Positions 38,581-51,058 of a stretch of DNA of 64,000 nucleotides are shown here, one piece after another. Under the pieces are notes generated by a model that saw only the letters and a list, made by a program, of their open reading frames with translations, did not search any database and had not been told where the DNA came from. This DNA comes from Sceloporus undulatus (taxonomy: Eukaryota; Chordata; Lepidosauria; Squamata; Phrynosomatidae). Position numbers and translations under genes: made by a program. The stretch covers positions 120,677,273 to 120,741,272 of the forward strand of contig NC_056527.1 of assembly GCF_019175285.1 (NCBI RefSeq), written 5' to 3'. The stretch's first letter is position 1. Every line of letters begins with the position of its first letter.

Positions 38581-39596
38581 AGCTGGCTTTTAAAAGGAGA
38601 AAAACAGATCCCTCCCTGCACCCATCCCACCGATACAAGGCTGCCATGTTTTCATGAATCACCTGCCCAAGAATATCAGGTAAGAATTCAACTCTAGAAG
38701 TAAATCCCTCGGCAAAGGAGTAAAGCCTGTGTTTCTCCTAAGCTAGTGAGGCTAGAATTACAAGAGGAACGGAGAAGGTAAACATACATCGAGTTAAACG
38801 TGAGAATGGCTATGTCTCCACTGCAGAAATAATGCATGCGTTTATATTTATATTTGCGTTTATAGCTTTTATTTGGCAATGTCTTAGATTTCTCTTGAAT
38901 GCCCTACATTTTATGCTGCCTTGTCCTCCTTTGCGGTTATGACATCTGGTCACCCTGGGAAGAAACAAAACAAGGAAGGACAAACCCTCTGGGCCTTTCC
39001 TCCAAGTCCAGTGCCATGGACAGCTCAAACCCAAGTAGATGGATCCGCTCATTGATATTGGAGCCCCCAGCCTTTCATTGGGTTCCCAATACGCACATCA
39101 AGCCCCTTGCCTCTCCTCCGTATGTCTTCATGCATAGAAATAGCATTTACTCCTCATTAGGAAGAGATGATTCCTATTCTGCCATGCGTCCTGCAATCAT
39201 CTCTGGCTGATTATCAATTAGGTTTCGCATTAGCCAGCCTGGGTCTGCTGAAAGAAACATGATTGGGATCTCTGACAACCTTCAATGCACACCATCACTG
39301 CAATGTTGTTCACTTCTTTCTCTTGATAAGCGCATGCATCCAGGAGCATCAACACATGTAGGCTTGGGTTGTGATGGGACCTTCCTCTCTTAGGGGCATT
39401 TAACCAGAACCGATGGATGGCCTTTATCAAGGGTGCATTGGATCCCATGGGATAGAAGTGTAAATAAATAAATAGGTGCAGAATTCCTACATCGGTTGGA
39501 CATGAAGTTGTTCAGAACTTGGAAGAACAACTTGAATAAATAATATAAAAATAAATAAACAGCTTTTAAAAAGGTAGTTAGCAGGGTTGGCATTCC
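38581..39596. other. Intergenic, mostly unrecognised
   Basis: A scrap of family P MITE end may lie at 38808-38838 (gtctccactgcagaaataat). AT-rich (AAAT)n near 39464-39560. No gene is recognised. Confidence 0.4.
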
Positions 39597-39765
39597 TGCT
39601 GGGTCATGGAAATTGGTGCTCTTCTTGGGCAAGTTGCACTCTCTGGATCTCAGAGGGAGGCCTAGGCAAAGCCCCTTGGAACAAATCTTGCCAAGAAAAC
39701 CCTGGGTCATCTTAAGTTTGAAATGACTTAAAGGCACACAACAACAACAACAACAAGAAGCAGCT
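39597..39765 (+). repeat. Sauria SINE, plus strand, 5' eroded
   Basis: cttgggcaagttgcactctc, caaatcttgccaagaaaacc, tgaaatgacttaaaggcaca and (CAA)n. Confidence 0.9.
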
Positions 39766-41984
39766 GCAAGTCACCAGTGGAGGCTTCCATGGCAGTGAGA
39801 GGGTGAATCTGCCTTGGGTTATAGTCTAAAGGAGCTGCGCAAGGTGCGGACCCCATTGGGAGAGCCAGACTCACAGCTTCCACTGCAAAACAAAAGAGTA
39901 TTCCATGTTCAGGAATGGATTGGCTTCATGGTGCCTATTTGTTTCTGTGAATCCAAGCCCATCCTAAGAGCTTCCAGATTGCTTTGGGGGGGGGGATAAA
40001 TGGATAGATTTGGGGGGACATGGATGATGGGAATGAAGCTATGGAAGTTCAGGGGCTAGGGACAAGGTTTCTGGATGGCCCCATTGTTCTCATACAGAGG
40101 GGCTCAAGGAGCCATTTCCCCTGACCGAGGCGACCATCCTTTGCACACTTACTTTGGAGAAAGCCAAACAGGTAAGAAAGGAAACAGGTAGGAGAAGCCA
40201 TCAATAGCTAGTGGCGTCAGTGACAGCCAGGTGGTGAATTCGCTTCGGGTCTTAGACCGAACTTTTGCAGAAGAACCCACAGTGCTGTGAATGAACCCTA
40301 TCCCCCAAATAGCACCTTGAAACAGCACCTTTAAAGTTCAGGTTGAAACACAAAGTGAATTCCTCATTTCAGTGACATGGGAGCAACAAGGAAAAAAACC
40401 AGGACAGACTCATTTCTTCTTTATTTCTGTCATCCTGCCGCCTCCTCCTTCCACCAAAGAAACTCCTTAGACTTGAAGATCCATGTACAGTCTCTGGTTT
40501 TCATTCTGTGTACCCTCCAACTGTGATTCCCAACTAGATTAAACTCATAAAACCAATGGCTGGCCATTCAGCAACAAGGGCTGTGTTTGTCAACAAGCAT
40601 CAAAGGCCATGGACCACCGGAACAAAACCTTTGGGACCTAGCCCAGTTGGTGCCATATGGCTGCTGCTTTCTTTGCTTCTTGGGGAATGGAAGCACTTTG
40701 TGCCCGCCTGGCAACCAGAAATCAAAACCTCTTGTCCTTGTTAGAGAACCACAGCCAGGATTTAATTGAGTACCAGCTTCTGGGGTAAAAATACTCGCTT
40801 GCCAATTGGTTGCCACCGGCAGGAAGGCCTGGGTCCATCTGGCACTTCATTAATTTTGCATCCCGAAAACGGCTCGCCCCTTTGATCCACCCAAGTCCTT
40901 AATGACCCTTTTGCGCAGACATCCACGCTTGGAAACGGGGGCCGCTTTCGGAAATCCATGCAGAGCTCTGAGTTATTATTTCAGCCAAAGCGGATCCCCT
41001 TCCGCTGGGAGCAGCGTTCCTAGATCTGACTTGCAAATTGTTCTTCAGGGAGGGACACTTTTTTATTAGCAGAGAAAATCCCCAGCAAGAGTAGGAAGCC
41101 CAGCGCTGGCAAGGCTGCAGAAGAGGAGCAATGCTGGATATTGCCAGCGGTGCCTCCATGTCGGTGGGATGGTGAGTCCGGTCCAGGTTTTAATCCTGGA
41201 GCAGAGTCATTGTCCCATTCACACTGCAGTCCCCAGCTGCTTCTCACAACTTTGTGAGAGAGACCAAGAAAGAGGGAGATGCTGGTTCAAATTCATTCTT
41301 TATGTTGCTAGAAGGAAGGATGGCTTACATTCGTTCTTGATATGTACCTTCATGTCAGCTCTAACTTGCATTGACCCCAAGACAAAACCTATCCTTGGGT
41401 TTGCCTCCGACAGCCACATCTGGCACATTCTCAAATGGCCGACTCTTTTACCCAAGTATCATTTTATCCTCTTGGTTCGAGGGGAAGTGACCCCTTGCGT
41501 GCTTGTGTCATTCTTTGGGGTTAAGCAAGCAGAAACAGCTAGGCGAATGCAAACTATTGTTCGGCTCCTCCGCCTAAAATGGCAGGTTTAAAATTACACG
41601 GTGTCAAGATGTTTGTTCAGCGGATGACTTGCTCGCCTCTCACTCTGCAAACTGACTTCCATTTTATTGGCAGAGGAGCATAAAAGCAGGAGCCGCCGCG
41701 CATTTCCTGGGAGGCCTCCTTCTCCCTGCGGCAATCCCACACCGCTCTCTGGGAATATTTGCTTGCATCCGATGCTCCCTCATCGAATGGGTAATCATGT
41801 TTCATTTCCATCTTTAAAAATAACACTTTCGCATGGTTTCAGTTCACGCAGAACAAAAACCAGAACACCGTTTCAAAATGCACCAAGAAAGAGAAATACC
41901 AAAGGACAAACAACAGGCCAGTAACCTTTTATGAGGAAAGGTCACAACGCTTGGGAAGTTTGGGGCTTGCAAAGAAGGCTAGCA
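39766..41984. other. Intergenic, no gene recognised
   Basis: A run of nine G lies at about 39985-39994. A weak minus-strand SINE trace is at 41340-41395. The parts 40800-41160 and 41590-41960 are repeat-poor and GC-richer, with tattggcagaggagcataaa at about 41667-41686, but no exon can be supported. Confidence 0.4.
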
Positions 41985-42291
41985 AGGCTTTCCTAACCTA
42001 AAGTCTACTTCCTCAGATGCATTTGGGGGAGTAGAAAGCCAGGGACTGATATATGTTAAAACGCTTTTGATGATGTTGCGCAGTGCATGATACAACACGC
42101 CAATGTTTGACACCAGATTTTCCACCTTTGTGATTGTAGTCAGCAGCTTGTGAGCTGGAGAAACCCCTCTCCCTTTCTGAATGAGCAAAGAGACACTGTA
42201 AACTTCTCTCAGATGAGGCTTTTATTCACATAAGAAGTTCCACTGTCTACAACAATATATACATCGACACCATCCACCATCCACACTACTA

Positions 42292-42568
42292 GCAACCCTC
42301 TCTGAGGTAAAATGCTGGTCACTACTCTTGCAAAGGCTCTGTGAGGCCTACTAGGCCTTGCCTCTCCCTCTGGTGTCACAATTTAAGCAACCCTCTCTGA
42401 GGTAAAATGCTGGTCATTACTCTAGCAAAGGCTCCGTGAGGCCTACTAGGCCTTGCCTCTCCCTCTGGTGTCACAAAGCAACCCTCTCTGAGGTAAAATG
42501 CTGGTCACTACTCTAGCAAAGGCTCCATGAGGCCTACTAGGCCTTGCCTCTCCCTCTGGAGCCACAAA
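42292..42568 (+). repeat. Three-copy tandem repeat of 91-95 bp
   Basis: Units start at 42292, 42387 and 42478. Each begins gcaaccctctctgaggtaaa, contains atgctggtcactactct and gaggcctactaggccttgcc, and ends tccctctggtgtcacaa. Copies are about 95% alike, so the array is young. The 4-bp atttaa-type spacer occurs only after unit 1. Confidence 0.97.
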
Positions 42569-42844
42569 GAATCCAGCCAAGTCTGTGCCTGAGTGACTTT
42601 TCAGACTGGCAGCATTCTACAGCACTATTACTATTAAAACCCACATTGTACATTTTCCTTGGGACTCTATATCCTAACAATATATAGGCCATTGGAATGT
42701 GGGAATGTCCACTTCATTTCCATGCACAAAGGCTAGTTGCCAATGCTTTTGTTCACAAACGACCATCGTTAAAACTGGGCTTGCTATTTCATTTCCACAC
42801 ACAAAGGAGTTCAAATTTGAATGGACATTCTCACATATCAATGG

Positions 42845-42990
42845 CATATATAGGTCTGCCCCTGGCTTCCACTCCACTAAATGCAACTGAGGAAGTAGAC
42901 TTAAGTCTAGGAAAGCTCATGCTGCCAACTTCTTTCAGTTAGCCTCAAAGATCCTACAAAATCTCTCTACATACTGTGTCTAGAGAATAA
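42845..42990 (+). repeat. Retroposon 3' end, same type as 32130-32235
   Basis: ctgaggaagtagacttaagt, ctaggaaagctcatgctgcc, gttagcctcaaagatcctac, then aataacatggctatatcttt. A reversed copy start is seen at 41985-42030 (aaagtctacttcctcagatg), so two oppositely oriented copies flank the tandem array. Family perhaps Penelope-like. Confidence 0.6.
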
Positions 42991-45900
42991 CATGGCTATA
43001 TCTTTTTACCCCAAAGAGACCCTTGAAATAATTTTCAGATCTCAGGGAACTCATGCATAAAAAATAGTATCGCTATAGCTAAGAATAAGTACATGTTACA
43101 TGGCCACATAGGTTGAAAACCCCACAAAAAACTATGGATGCTGGCCATGAAAGCCTTCGACTTCCCATTAAGTCAAGTTTTCTCTGGGAATCCATAGCCA
43201 TTTCTCTAAGACTGCTTGGTTCCAGGGCACTCTGGTTGAGAAACCTTGGTGCAGATAATCTTTGGGGCCACTTCTATGATTGTATCAAGCTCCTCATTTC
43301 CAAGTTGCATGTGGTCACCATTGTATATGGTTCCACCATTTGCACCCTGGAAAGAAATACTGAATGCTGGAACCATTTTAAAGCAGCAAACAATTGGCAT
43401 CAATTGCCTGAAGGCCTGATATAGATACCAGCCGGGCCCTTTTTGTCACAAAAGAGTTGCGAAATCACTAGAAGCCATTGTTTGTTTGTCTTTCTTTGCA
43501 AGGAAGCCTGGCAAGGCTGCTTCTGAAGTTTATCTCCTCCCAAAGCAACTGGATTAACAGAAATATGCTTGGAGAGAGAAAGAGAAAGAGAGAGGGAAGG
43601 AGAAGAAAGGAAGGGTTTTCAAAATGAAATCAGATATGCACAAATAGCAGCCACAGTCAAAGTCAAGCCAAGGCAGCTAATTGGGATGCAGGTCATGGCA
43701 GCCCTTTGTAGACGGAGAATATTGAAAGTGTGCGTTTCAGTTAAACGCTATAATCGTGATCAGACCTCGCACGCTCCGCGGAGGGAGAGCAAGCTGACAT
43801 TCAAGGGGAGCAGGGGATATGAGAATTAATGTAATGCTTTGTAACATCAGGTTTACTTCCCCCCCCCGCTCCCCTCAAAAGGCTGAGATGTTGTTATGTT
43901 TCTGACTCTTGTAGTCAATTATTGGACTAAGCCATTCCGATGCCGGGATAGATTTAATGGTGGAAGAAACCGCCGGAGAACAAGGGGGATTAAAAAAACC
44001 ACTGCATGCAGAATGGAAACAAGGATCAAGAAGATAAAATGGTCAGGATTAGCTGGGAGCCTCCCTGTTTGTGACATCTAAACCAACAATGGTCAAATTC
44101 CTCCTCCTCAGGCAGCCTGAGAGTAATTTATTACACAGCAGAGGAGCAGAGATGGAGTTGGTGGGTTCAGTGTCTCCATCCATTTCCCCGCTGCTCTTTA
44201 TCAGGTCCAGCCATCCATCAAAGGAGAAGGGATGGAAAGCCTCACCTGCCTTGTTTTCCTGAAATGGAAAACTCCAGGCAGAATCCTTTTTGGTGTCTGG
44301 ACTAAATACCTTAAAGGCACCAAATCCAGTCTGATCCTGGAAGCCAAGGCATACCTCTGTGGTTCTATGAAAGCCATCCTGGAGCCCTTGGAGATGCAAT
44401 TTCCCAGTGTGTGTTTCCATAAGTGCAATGGCACTCACATACGCAGTGCATGAAGAACCGAATGCTCGCTTTTTTCCGGTGGGGAATTTACTCATGCGCA
44501 AGACACCTGCAGGATCCCAGCCACAACTTCTAGCCAAGGAGCAAAAGGCATGTGCCATCGGTTGCAATCCGAACCTTTCCGTTCTCAAACACGTTTGCCT
44601 AGAAAAGAGTTCTAATGTACCGACAGCTGTTACAAGGCAAAGCGTTCAAAGCACCATGCGCTATGAAAAGACAGACATAAAATTTAAATGACAAGGCAAT
44701 ATAAAACATTTAGCGCTTATGCATTTTGAAAGATATAACTCCTCAGGGTCGCCCCATTAGACACCTAATGTCTAATTCGGTGACCCAGATTAAACTAGAG
44801 GATCCCATCCTCAGAGATGGATTAGGTGCTTTTGCCAGTTACAAGTCGAAAATGTAGACTATCCTATGAGTTTCCTCTCGCTGTTCTTCTTTTTTGCTTT
44901 TTAAAGAGCCTGAAACTTTCCTTTCTGTCTGAAAGTGACTGACAGCCATTTTTCCTGAGAATGTCTTTTGTCCCCCGAAGGAGCAACGAACGAAGCAAAA
45001 ATCTGACCTTTCTTCATAAAGCAGCAGAGAAAACCGAAAGAGCAAGAGAGAGATGTGGAAGAAAGTGGTGGTTTAAGGAGGTAATATTTCAAATATGAAC
45101 CTGGGCTTGATGGAGTAAGCAATATGTATTATTAAACCATTTCCAAAGGGAAAGAAGAGCGTTATTAGCATACAACCAAAAGTGGTTCAGAAATGGCGAT
45201 AGGAACACAATCTCAGTGGCATGCAGAATCTCCACAGAATTCAGGCATTTAGAATTCAGGTTTCTGACTATATATATATACACATATATATAGTTTTACA
45301 CTCATATTGCTGCAAAGGTACACTTGGAATTAGTGGAGAAATTTATGCAGCTGGATTTGATTTCAAGGAGTTCTAAGGAAGGGGATCAAGGCCTAGGACA
45401 ACTCTTTGCTCCCTTTTGCACAAATTGTGCAAAATAGTGCAAGTTATGCAGCTGGGGATGTGTAAAACAGGGTTCTAGCCATGGACTTCCCAGGGGTTTT
45501 TATTTGGCTACATACAATGTTTTGTTCTTACCAGTTTAATTCAGTATATAGAGTTTAGCAGAGTGTGTGCAATTTTCATTTTGGGGTCTGTGTTTAAGTA
45601 AGAAGGGATGATGAACAGAGCCTCAGCACCCAGACAGATCCTTAGTCCATCAGGTGTCATTTCTGAACCCCACCTCTACAATAAGATAGAGCATGAATGC
45701 CATGCTCATGAAAATCATGCAAGTGCCTCCATCCCTTTTCCAAAACCTCCGGCTGGAGGCAGGAATTATGCCACGCTTTGGCTGCTTTCTCCAAATGATC
45801 TGGAACAAATCGAAGTAGCCACAGAGACACTAATAAAGATGCATTTATTCAGTCAGATTGTCAGCAAGGAAAACCATGTTTTAATTTGCCAGAGAGTAAT

Positions 45901-46970
45901 TTATAGCCCAAAGGAAGATGGAAGGCTTTTTGTTTGTGTTGTTGTGGAGAAATCAAGGAGAGTGATTTGAAAATAGTAGAAAGCCAAAGCGTAGGGTCTG
46001 GCTGTTGCAACCATCCACAATTTTACCTAAGAGGCAAGAATCAAAAGCTGGGATGTAATGTGAAGCAGAGTCAAAAGAGCAGGAAACATCCTTCCAGGGC
46101 CAGTTTTTCCTGGGGTCTTTGTGCCTGGAAGGGTCTCTTTTGGGTGACTTTCTATGGAGCAAATGTCGATCAGGAAAGAGCCTGATTGACCCAAGACTGA
46201 AGCAACATGCATGCACACAAAGGGCAGCATCCTCTGGGTGACATGTGCAAAAGGAATGTGCATGCATGCATCTCTTCCCCTTGCAAAATTTCTTTCTTAT
46301 GGGCAATTTCAGCATGCATGCTCCATGATTCCTAAAGGCAGTAAGACCTGACGCTGCTGATCTCTGCCTGGGTTTTGCCCTTTCTCTTGGCCTCTTTCTT
46401 GCTGTAAGACTAAAAACAAACACCAGAGAAAATTAATAGCAGCCTATAAAAAAGAAATCTTTCCAGTTACTGTATAGAATTAGGAGGGGAAAACATATCA
46501 CTGTTTGGCAGCTGAGGATGATATCAGCGCACCATGTCTTGGTTTGCTCCTCAGGTTGAGCCTTTGGCCATCTTGCCTTTTCACCATTCACAATGCATCA
46601 GACTCTGGTTGTACCTTCTTTAAAGCCTCCTCCTTCCTTTCAGGCCTCAACATCATGCTTGACCCGTTTCTGTCTTCCTTGTGGGTTCTCATTCCCAAGA
46701 TTTCGGGGATAGTTGCTCAAAGCTTGGATTTTCCATTTCTTCCTCTTCCTTAGAGGACTTTATTAACTCATCTGCAAATACTTTTCTTCCTTGAGGATGA
46801 AAGCTTCTAGTGACCGGCACCAATTCCAGAGTTGTTCCACACTTTCCTAGAAGAAATGAATGTTGTGGAGGAGAAAGTCACTCAGGGACCCTTAGATCCA
46901 AGCCACAGCCCTCCAATCTATGGTGGCTTCCATTATCAGTCTTATTATGGCAAATCCATTCCAGGGATTA
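42991..46970. other. Intergenic, no gene recognised
   Basis: A 5S-derived scrap lies at about 44305-44345 (aaaggcaccaaatccagtct, gatcctggaagccaagg). GA-rich run 43567-43610; TA run at about 45270-45292. The stretch 44690-45090 is repeat-poor and could be regulatory. Minus-strand frames around 44049-44588 and 45953-46423 (179 and 156 codons) have no recognised domain. Confidence 0.4.
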
Positions 46971-46978
46971 GTCTAAAG

Positions 46979-47099
46979 CAGTGGTTCCTAGCCTTTGGTC
47001 TTCCAGATGTTTTGGACCTCAGCTCCCAGAAGCTAACAGTCTGGAATGATGGGAACTGAAGTCCAAAACAGCTGGAATAGCAAAGGTTGGGAATGACTG
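46979..47099. mobile_element. hAT-type MITE with 8-bp target duplication
   Basis: The 121-bp element has ends cagtggttcctagcctttgg and, reversed, cagtcattcccaacctttg. It is flanked by an exact 8-bp direct repeat, GTCTAAAG, at 46971-46978 and 47100-47107. CAGTGGTTC ends with an 8-bp duplication are diagnostic of the hAT superfamily. The interior (ccagatgttttggacctcag, ggaactgaagtccaaaaca) is itself a palindrome, so it has no coding capacity. Confidence 0.9.
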
Positions 47100-47107
47100 G
47101 TCTAAAG

Positions 47108-47723
47108 GAACTATCCAAAGGCTGGGTCCTATTCCCAAATTGGATCCAGCACCTCTTTCCATTGTTCCCATGGGGCCTTTTGCAGATCTGGGAATGGATG
47201 GAGACTGCAATGGAGAAGTTCCCAGAAGTGTGTTTCCTCCCCAACTCCTTTCCCCTTTTCCCTTGTCTCTTTTCTCTGGCTTTATCAGCATCTGCAAGTT
47301 TCAGGATCATTTCAATTTGTCATCTGCGAGGGAGGAAGCTAATCTGATTGTAGGCACCCACCATCGTTCATTCTGTTACTACTGTGGTAACATCTTAGGC
47401 GTGCCATGCTTCTAATGTGCTGAGCCTTCCACACAAATTACAGTCAACTCAGTAGAAATGTCCATTACTTTTTAAAAAGTCATGATCAAGGGAGAATGGT
47501 GTGCGCTGCCAGTTAAAGTCTTCAGCTCCTGTTAGACTCCTGGCGAAAGGATGAAAACTTCAGCATTTCTTAACCTTTCCAAAGCAACGTGTCAGTGCAA
47601 ATTTCTCTGTCGGATGGAGATGAGGGAGAGAGAAGGTTTCGCTTGCATTAGGCTGAAGCCCTTTTGCACTTATTTCTAAGTAAGTCCTAATGATCTTGTG
47701 AATTGGCTAATGCATCTCTTACC
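47108..47723. other. Intergenic, nothing recognised
   Basis: A weak trace of the short squamate repeat is possible near 47650-47700 (cttatttctaagtaagtcct). No gene. Confidence 0.4.
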
Positions 47724-47973
47724 CAGAGAGCCAACTTATTGTAGTGCTTTGAGCATTGGATCACAACTCTGGGGAACCTGGGTTCAATTCCCAGTTTGGC
47801 CATGAAGCCCACTGGATAACCTTGAGCAAGACACACTCTCTCAGCCTCAGGGGAAGGCAATGGCAAACCTCCTCTGAACCAATTTTGCCAAGAAAACCGC
47901 ATGAGAGGGTTACCTTAGGGCAGCCATAAGCTGGAAATGACTTGAAGGCACACAACAACAACTACAACAACAA
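47724..47973 (+). repeat. Sauria SINE, plus strand, full length
   Basis: agagccaacttattgtagtg, gcattggatcacaactctgg, acctgggttcaattcccagt, cactctctcagcctcagggg, tgccaagaaaaccgcatgag and the tail ataagctggaaatgacttga with (CAA)n. One of the best-preserved copies. Confidence 0.95.
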
Positions 47974-48928
47974 CCCAGAATCTCCTAAATAACTGTGAGT
48001 GAAAGGCTAGTTCTGGATATCTATTTGTCTGCCTGTCTGTCCAATCTACCATCTATCTCCCATCCAAGTACAAAGTGTAGACTTACACTATGCAAGCACA
48101 ACGGAGCATCTCAGCCCCATTCTTTTTGGCCAAGGGAAAGGTATGGCAAGGATCCGTGTGTTGCATCTCTTCTGATATTTGTTTGATGTATCATACTACT
48201 TGCTTCTTATTTTGTTCGATGCATCATGCTACTTGCTTCTGGATGTTCTCTGTGGCTTATGGCAGGTGTTTCTCCATCCCAACATGGCTTCTCTTGAACA
48301 TGTAGCACATCCCCATGAAATGCAGCTGCTTGCCATTTGTTGCGCCGCATGAGACTCTGCCTGAGCCCCACTTGCATCTGTGTCATAAAACTAGAGAATG
48401 CAATACCAGTGGAAGCCATTAAGTGGGGAAAGCACCAGAGAGAGCAAGGAAAACCCTCAGAAACTGTGGCTTTGCCTCAATGTCGTTTGGCTTCTCGTTC
48501 CACATTCAGCATCTGCAGATCTGCCATGAAGGGAGCTTTGAATCTTCTGCTGGAGGACGGAAATTGTTTTGACACCAGTTTGACAGAGAATCAGTTTGCC
48601 TTTTCCCCCCCATTTTTGTGTCACTCTCTGAGTGACTGGGAAATCGGTGCATATTAAGTCTGTGCTGCTAAATACCCGCCACCCCAATTTTCAATTTTTA
48701 AGAAAGCAATTACTCTGGCTCTCCTTCAAAATAGTTATGAGACATTAATCTTCTATCAAGTCTGTTTCCCCTTCATTTCTGCTGGTCCTTTGTGGGGTTC
48801 TTCCCAACTCTATTAAGATCCCATGGTTTTGCCCCATTGACTCCTGCCATGGATGGACTCTATAAACCCTGGGATCCCTTGCAATTCTATGGCTCCATGT
48901 CTCTGTTGTTCCTTTCTACATCACATAA

Positions 48929-49140
48929 TAGAGAAGTCTGATACCACTTTATTTGGCACGTTTCCATCCTATGGGATTGTGGGATTGGTAGCCTGGTGAA
49001 AGCAAACAACAACAGCAACAACAACAACAGTTTGGCATTTTCTTCTAGAGAGCTCCACTCACCCAAAAGATAGCAAACCTGAGCTCCCCAGAAGAGGATT
49101 CCAAATCCCTTCCCAAACTACAAATCTCAGGATTTCGTGA
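48929..49140. repeat. Palindromic MITE (family P), old, with CAA-rich insert
   Basis: gaagtctgataccactttat, ccatcctatgggattgtggg (left arm) and ggattccaaatcccttccca, aactacaaatctcaggattt (right side) surround a CAACAACAG run at about 49005-49030. Confidence 0.6.
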
Positions 49141-50749
49141 TTTAATCATGTTATTGATTTTCACTTTGAAACAAAACCTTTCAGAAACACTTAAAAAACA
49201 CCCAACAAACCTGTGTTTCAACCATTCAGAATCTGAAGGTAATTGCTATTCTGCTGCTTTTGCTTATATCCATTCATCCCAATCCCATTCTGTTCCTAGC
49301 TGCTCTCCAATACCCTCCTCTTTCAAAGGAAAACGGAGAGGAAGAACCTATCTCTTCTCCCTTGTTTCTCTTTCTCTCATTCCTTTAACCATTTCTTCTT
49401 TCATCTTCCCCTCCCTTTGCGCATTCTATCTTGATCTTGATCTCAGGATTTCATAAGGTGAAGTTATAGTGGAATCCGTCTGTTTAATATAGATATGCTC
49501 TTTGCTATCTGGTGGTTTATTTGTCAGGAAGGCAAAAAATCCACCTTTTACTCCAGGATCTATCCAAGATGCTCAAGACCACCCCCAAATTAGGCTAATT
49601 ATTACAATTATTATAGTAATTACATGTCTTTTATTGGTTGGGGGGGGGACATGACAAGCAGCTTCCAAAGGAGAACTTATGCATGCATAAGCAATAGGAT
49701 CCCAGGTTTTGTATGGCTTCATCCAGTGACAAACCCTATATTCTGCAGGGACAAATTACAGCGTTTGTACCTCATCATTCACTATCATACATCCAAAAAA
49801 CTAACCCTTTTTTGGGATAATACTGCAACTAGCAGGAGCAGGCTAGTTATTTGATAGACATGAAAAAGTGGCTACAGCTTCTGGATGGGTCAGTTAGACC
49901 ATTAACATCACAACTGGACAAAACCACAGTCCCCTATTGCCAAGATGGCTTTGGATGGTCTCAGATGAAAGAAACCCTACTTCAGTCTTGGATCTTCCTT
50001 GGACCATTAGTAATTTCTAAGCTCTTTTTCTCTGCAATGAATTCTGCACGTGCTCTAAAATCCATATTTAACCGATGCACAATCTGGTTTCTTATATGTC
50101 AGCTTTCTTTCAGATGGAGCAGGCAGACTGGAGCATGGTTTTACTGTTTGCTACCTGAAGTATATGTTTTTGCAAATGTTCTGTTAGCGTTGTCTACAGC
50201 CTCTGCTGCAGTCACAGGGTTGCACTGTATATCCTGGACACTTTCTACAAAGAGAATGTGCGCGCAAACACACACAACTGTCATTGTTCCTAGGCGTTGC
50301 ACATGAAGCCAAAGCTGCAGAACTCCAGCCGTAGATCCATCGGCATCTGCCTCCTGATTCTCTCCAGTCTTGCACATCCATCTTCCCTTGATCATTTATG
50401 CCTGGCAATAAAGGTGCGCGCAAAAAGTGCACAGGGAGGGAGATAAATGGCTGCTTTTTGCAAAGCGCACTGCTTCTGAGCATTCCCTGCTGGGCCCTTG
50501 AGGTGTCTTCAGCCGCAGACCGCCCCTTCGACTTCACAGCAAATGACACCAAGGCACTAAATCATGTCTGAAAACCATTGCTCTCCTTCTCTGTAGCTAA
50601 GCCTCCACTTTAAAACTGAGCTGCATGTGTTAGAATATTTATACACATTATATCTGAAATGTTTGGGTTTTTTAAATGTACTGAAAGTATTTCTCCCTCT
50701 CAGAAAAGAAATGGGAAAACTAAGTCCATGTTTTATGTCACAGACATTC
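49141..50749. other. Intergenic, no gene recognised
   Basis: A frame of 151 codons at 49851-50306 (+) has no domain I recognise and no supporting splice sites. Nothing else is named. Confidence 0.4.
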
Positions 50750-50830
50750 AGCCTGCATCTGCACTGTAGAAATAATGCAGTTTGGCACCACTTGAAATGC
50801 TATAGCTATAAGTCATTTGTGACTTATGGA
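50750..50830. repeat. Palindromic MITE (family P), left arm
   Basis: cagcctgcatctgcactgta, gaaataatgcagtttggcac, cacttgaaatgctatagct. First of three copies lying head to tail. Confidence 0.85.
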
Positions 50831-50847
50831 GACCATAAGACAACTAG

Positions 50848-51058
50848 GCACAGGTCTACACTGTGGAAATAGGGCAGTTTGGTACCACTTTAAGTGCTAT
50901 AGCTCCATCCTATAGGACCCTAACCCTAACCCTAACCCTTCTCTGCCAAAAAATGCTGGTGCCTCACAAAACTACAAAATCCATGATTCTGTAGGATGGA
51001 ACTATGGCAGTTAAAGTGGTTTTAAAACTGCATTATTTCTACAGTGTAGATGCACCTT
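50848..51058. repeat. Palindromic MITE (family P) containing telomeric repeats
   Basis: Left arm: gtctacactgtggaaatagg, gcagtttggtaccactttaa, gctccatcctatagga. Right arm: tgctggtgcctcacaaaact, gattctgtaggatggaacta, ggcagttaaagtggttttaa, tctacagtgtagatgcacct. The inner part of the left arm, where other copies have cctgggatttgtagttt, is replaced by CCCTAA repeats (50918-50939). Confidence 0.92.
50918..50939 (+). repeat. Interstitial telomeric repeat (CCCTAA)3.7
   Basis: Three perfect CCCTAA units plus CCCT. It sits exactly at the loop of a family P MITE. Confidence 0.97.

Noticed and set aside
44049-44588. A 179-codon minus-strand frame
   Set aside because: No domain recognised, no neighbouring exons, and part of it overlaps a 5S-derived fragment.
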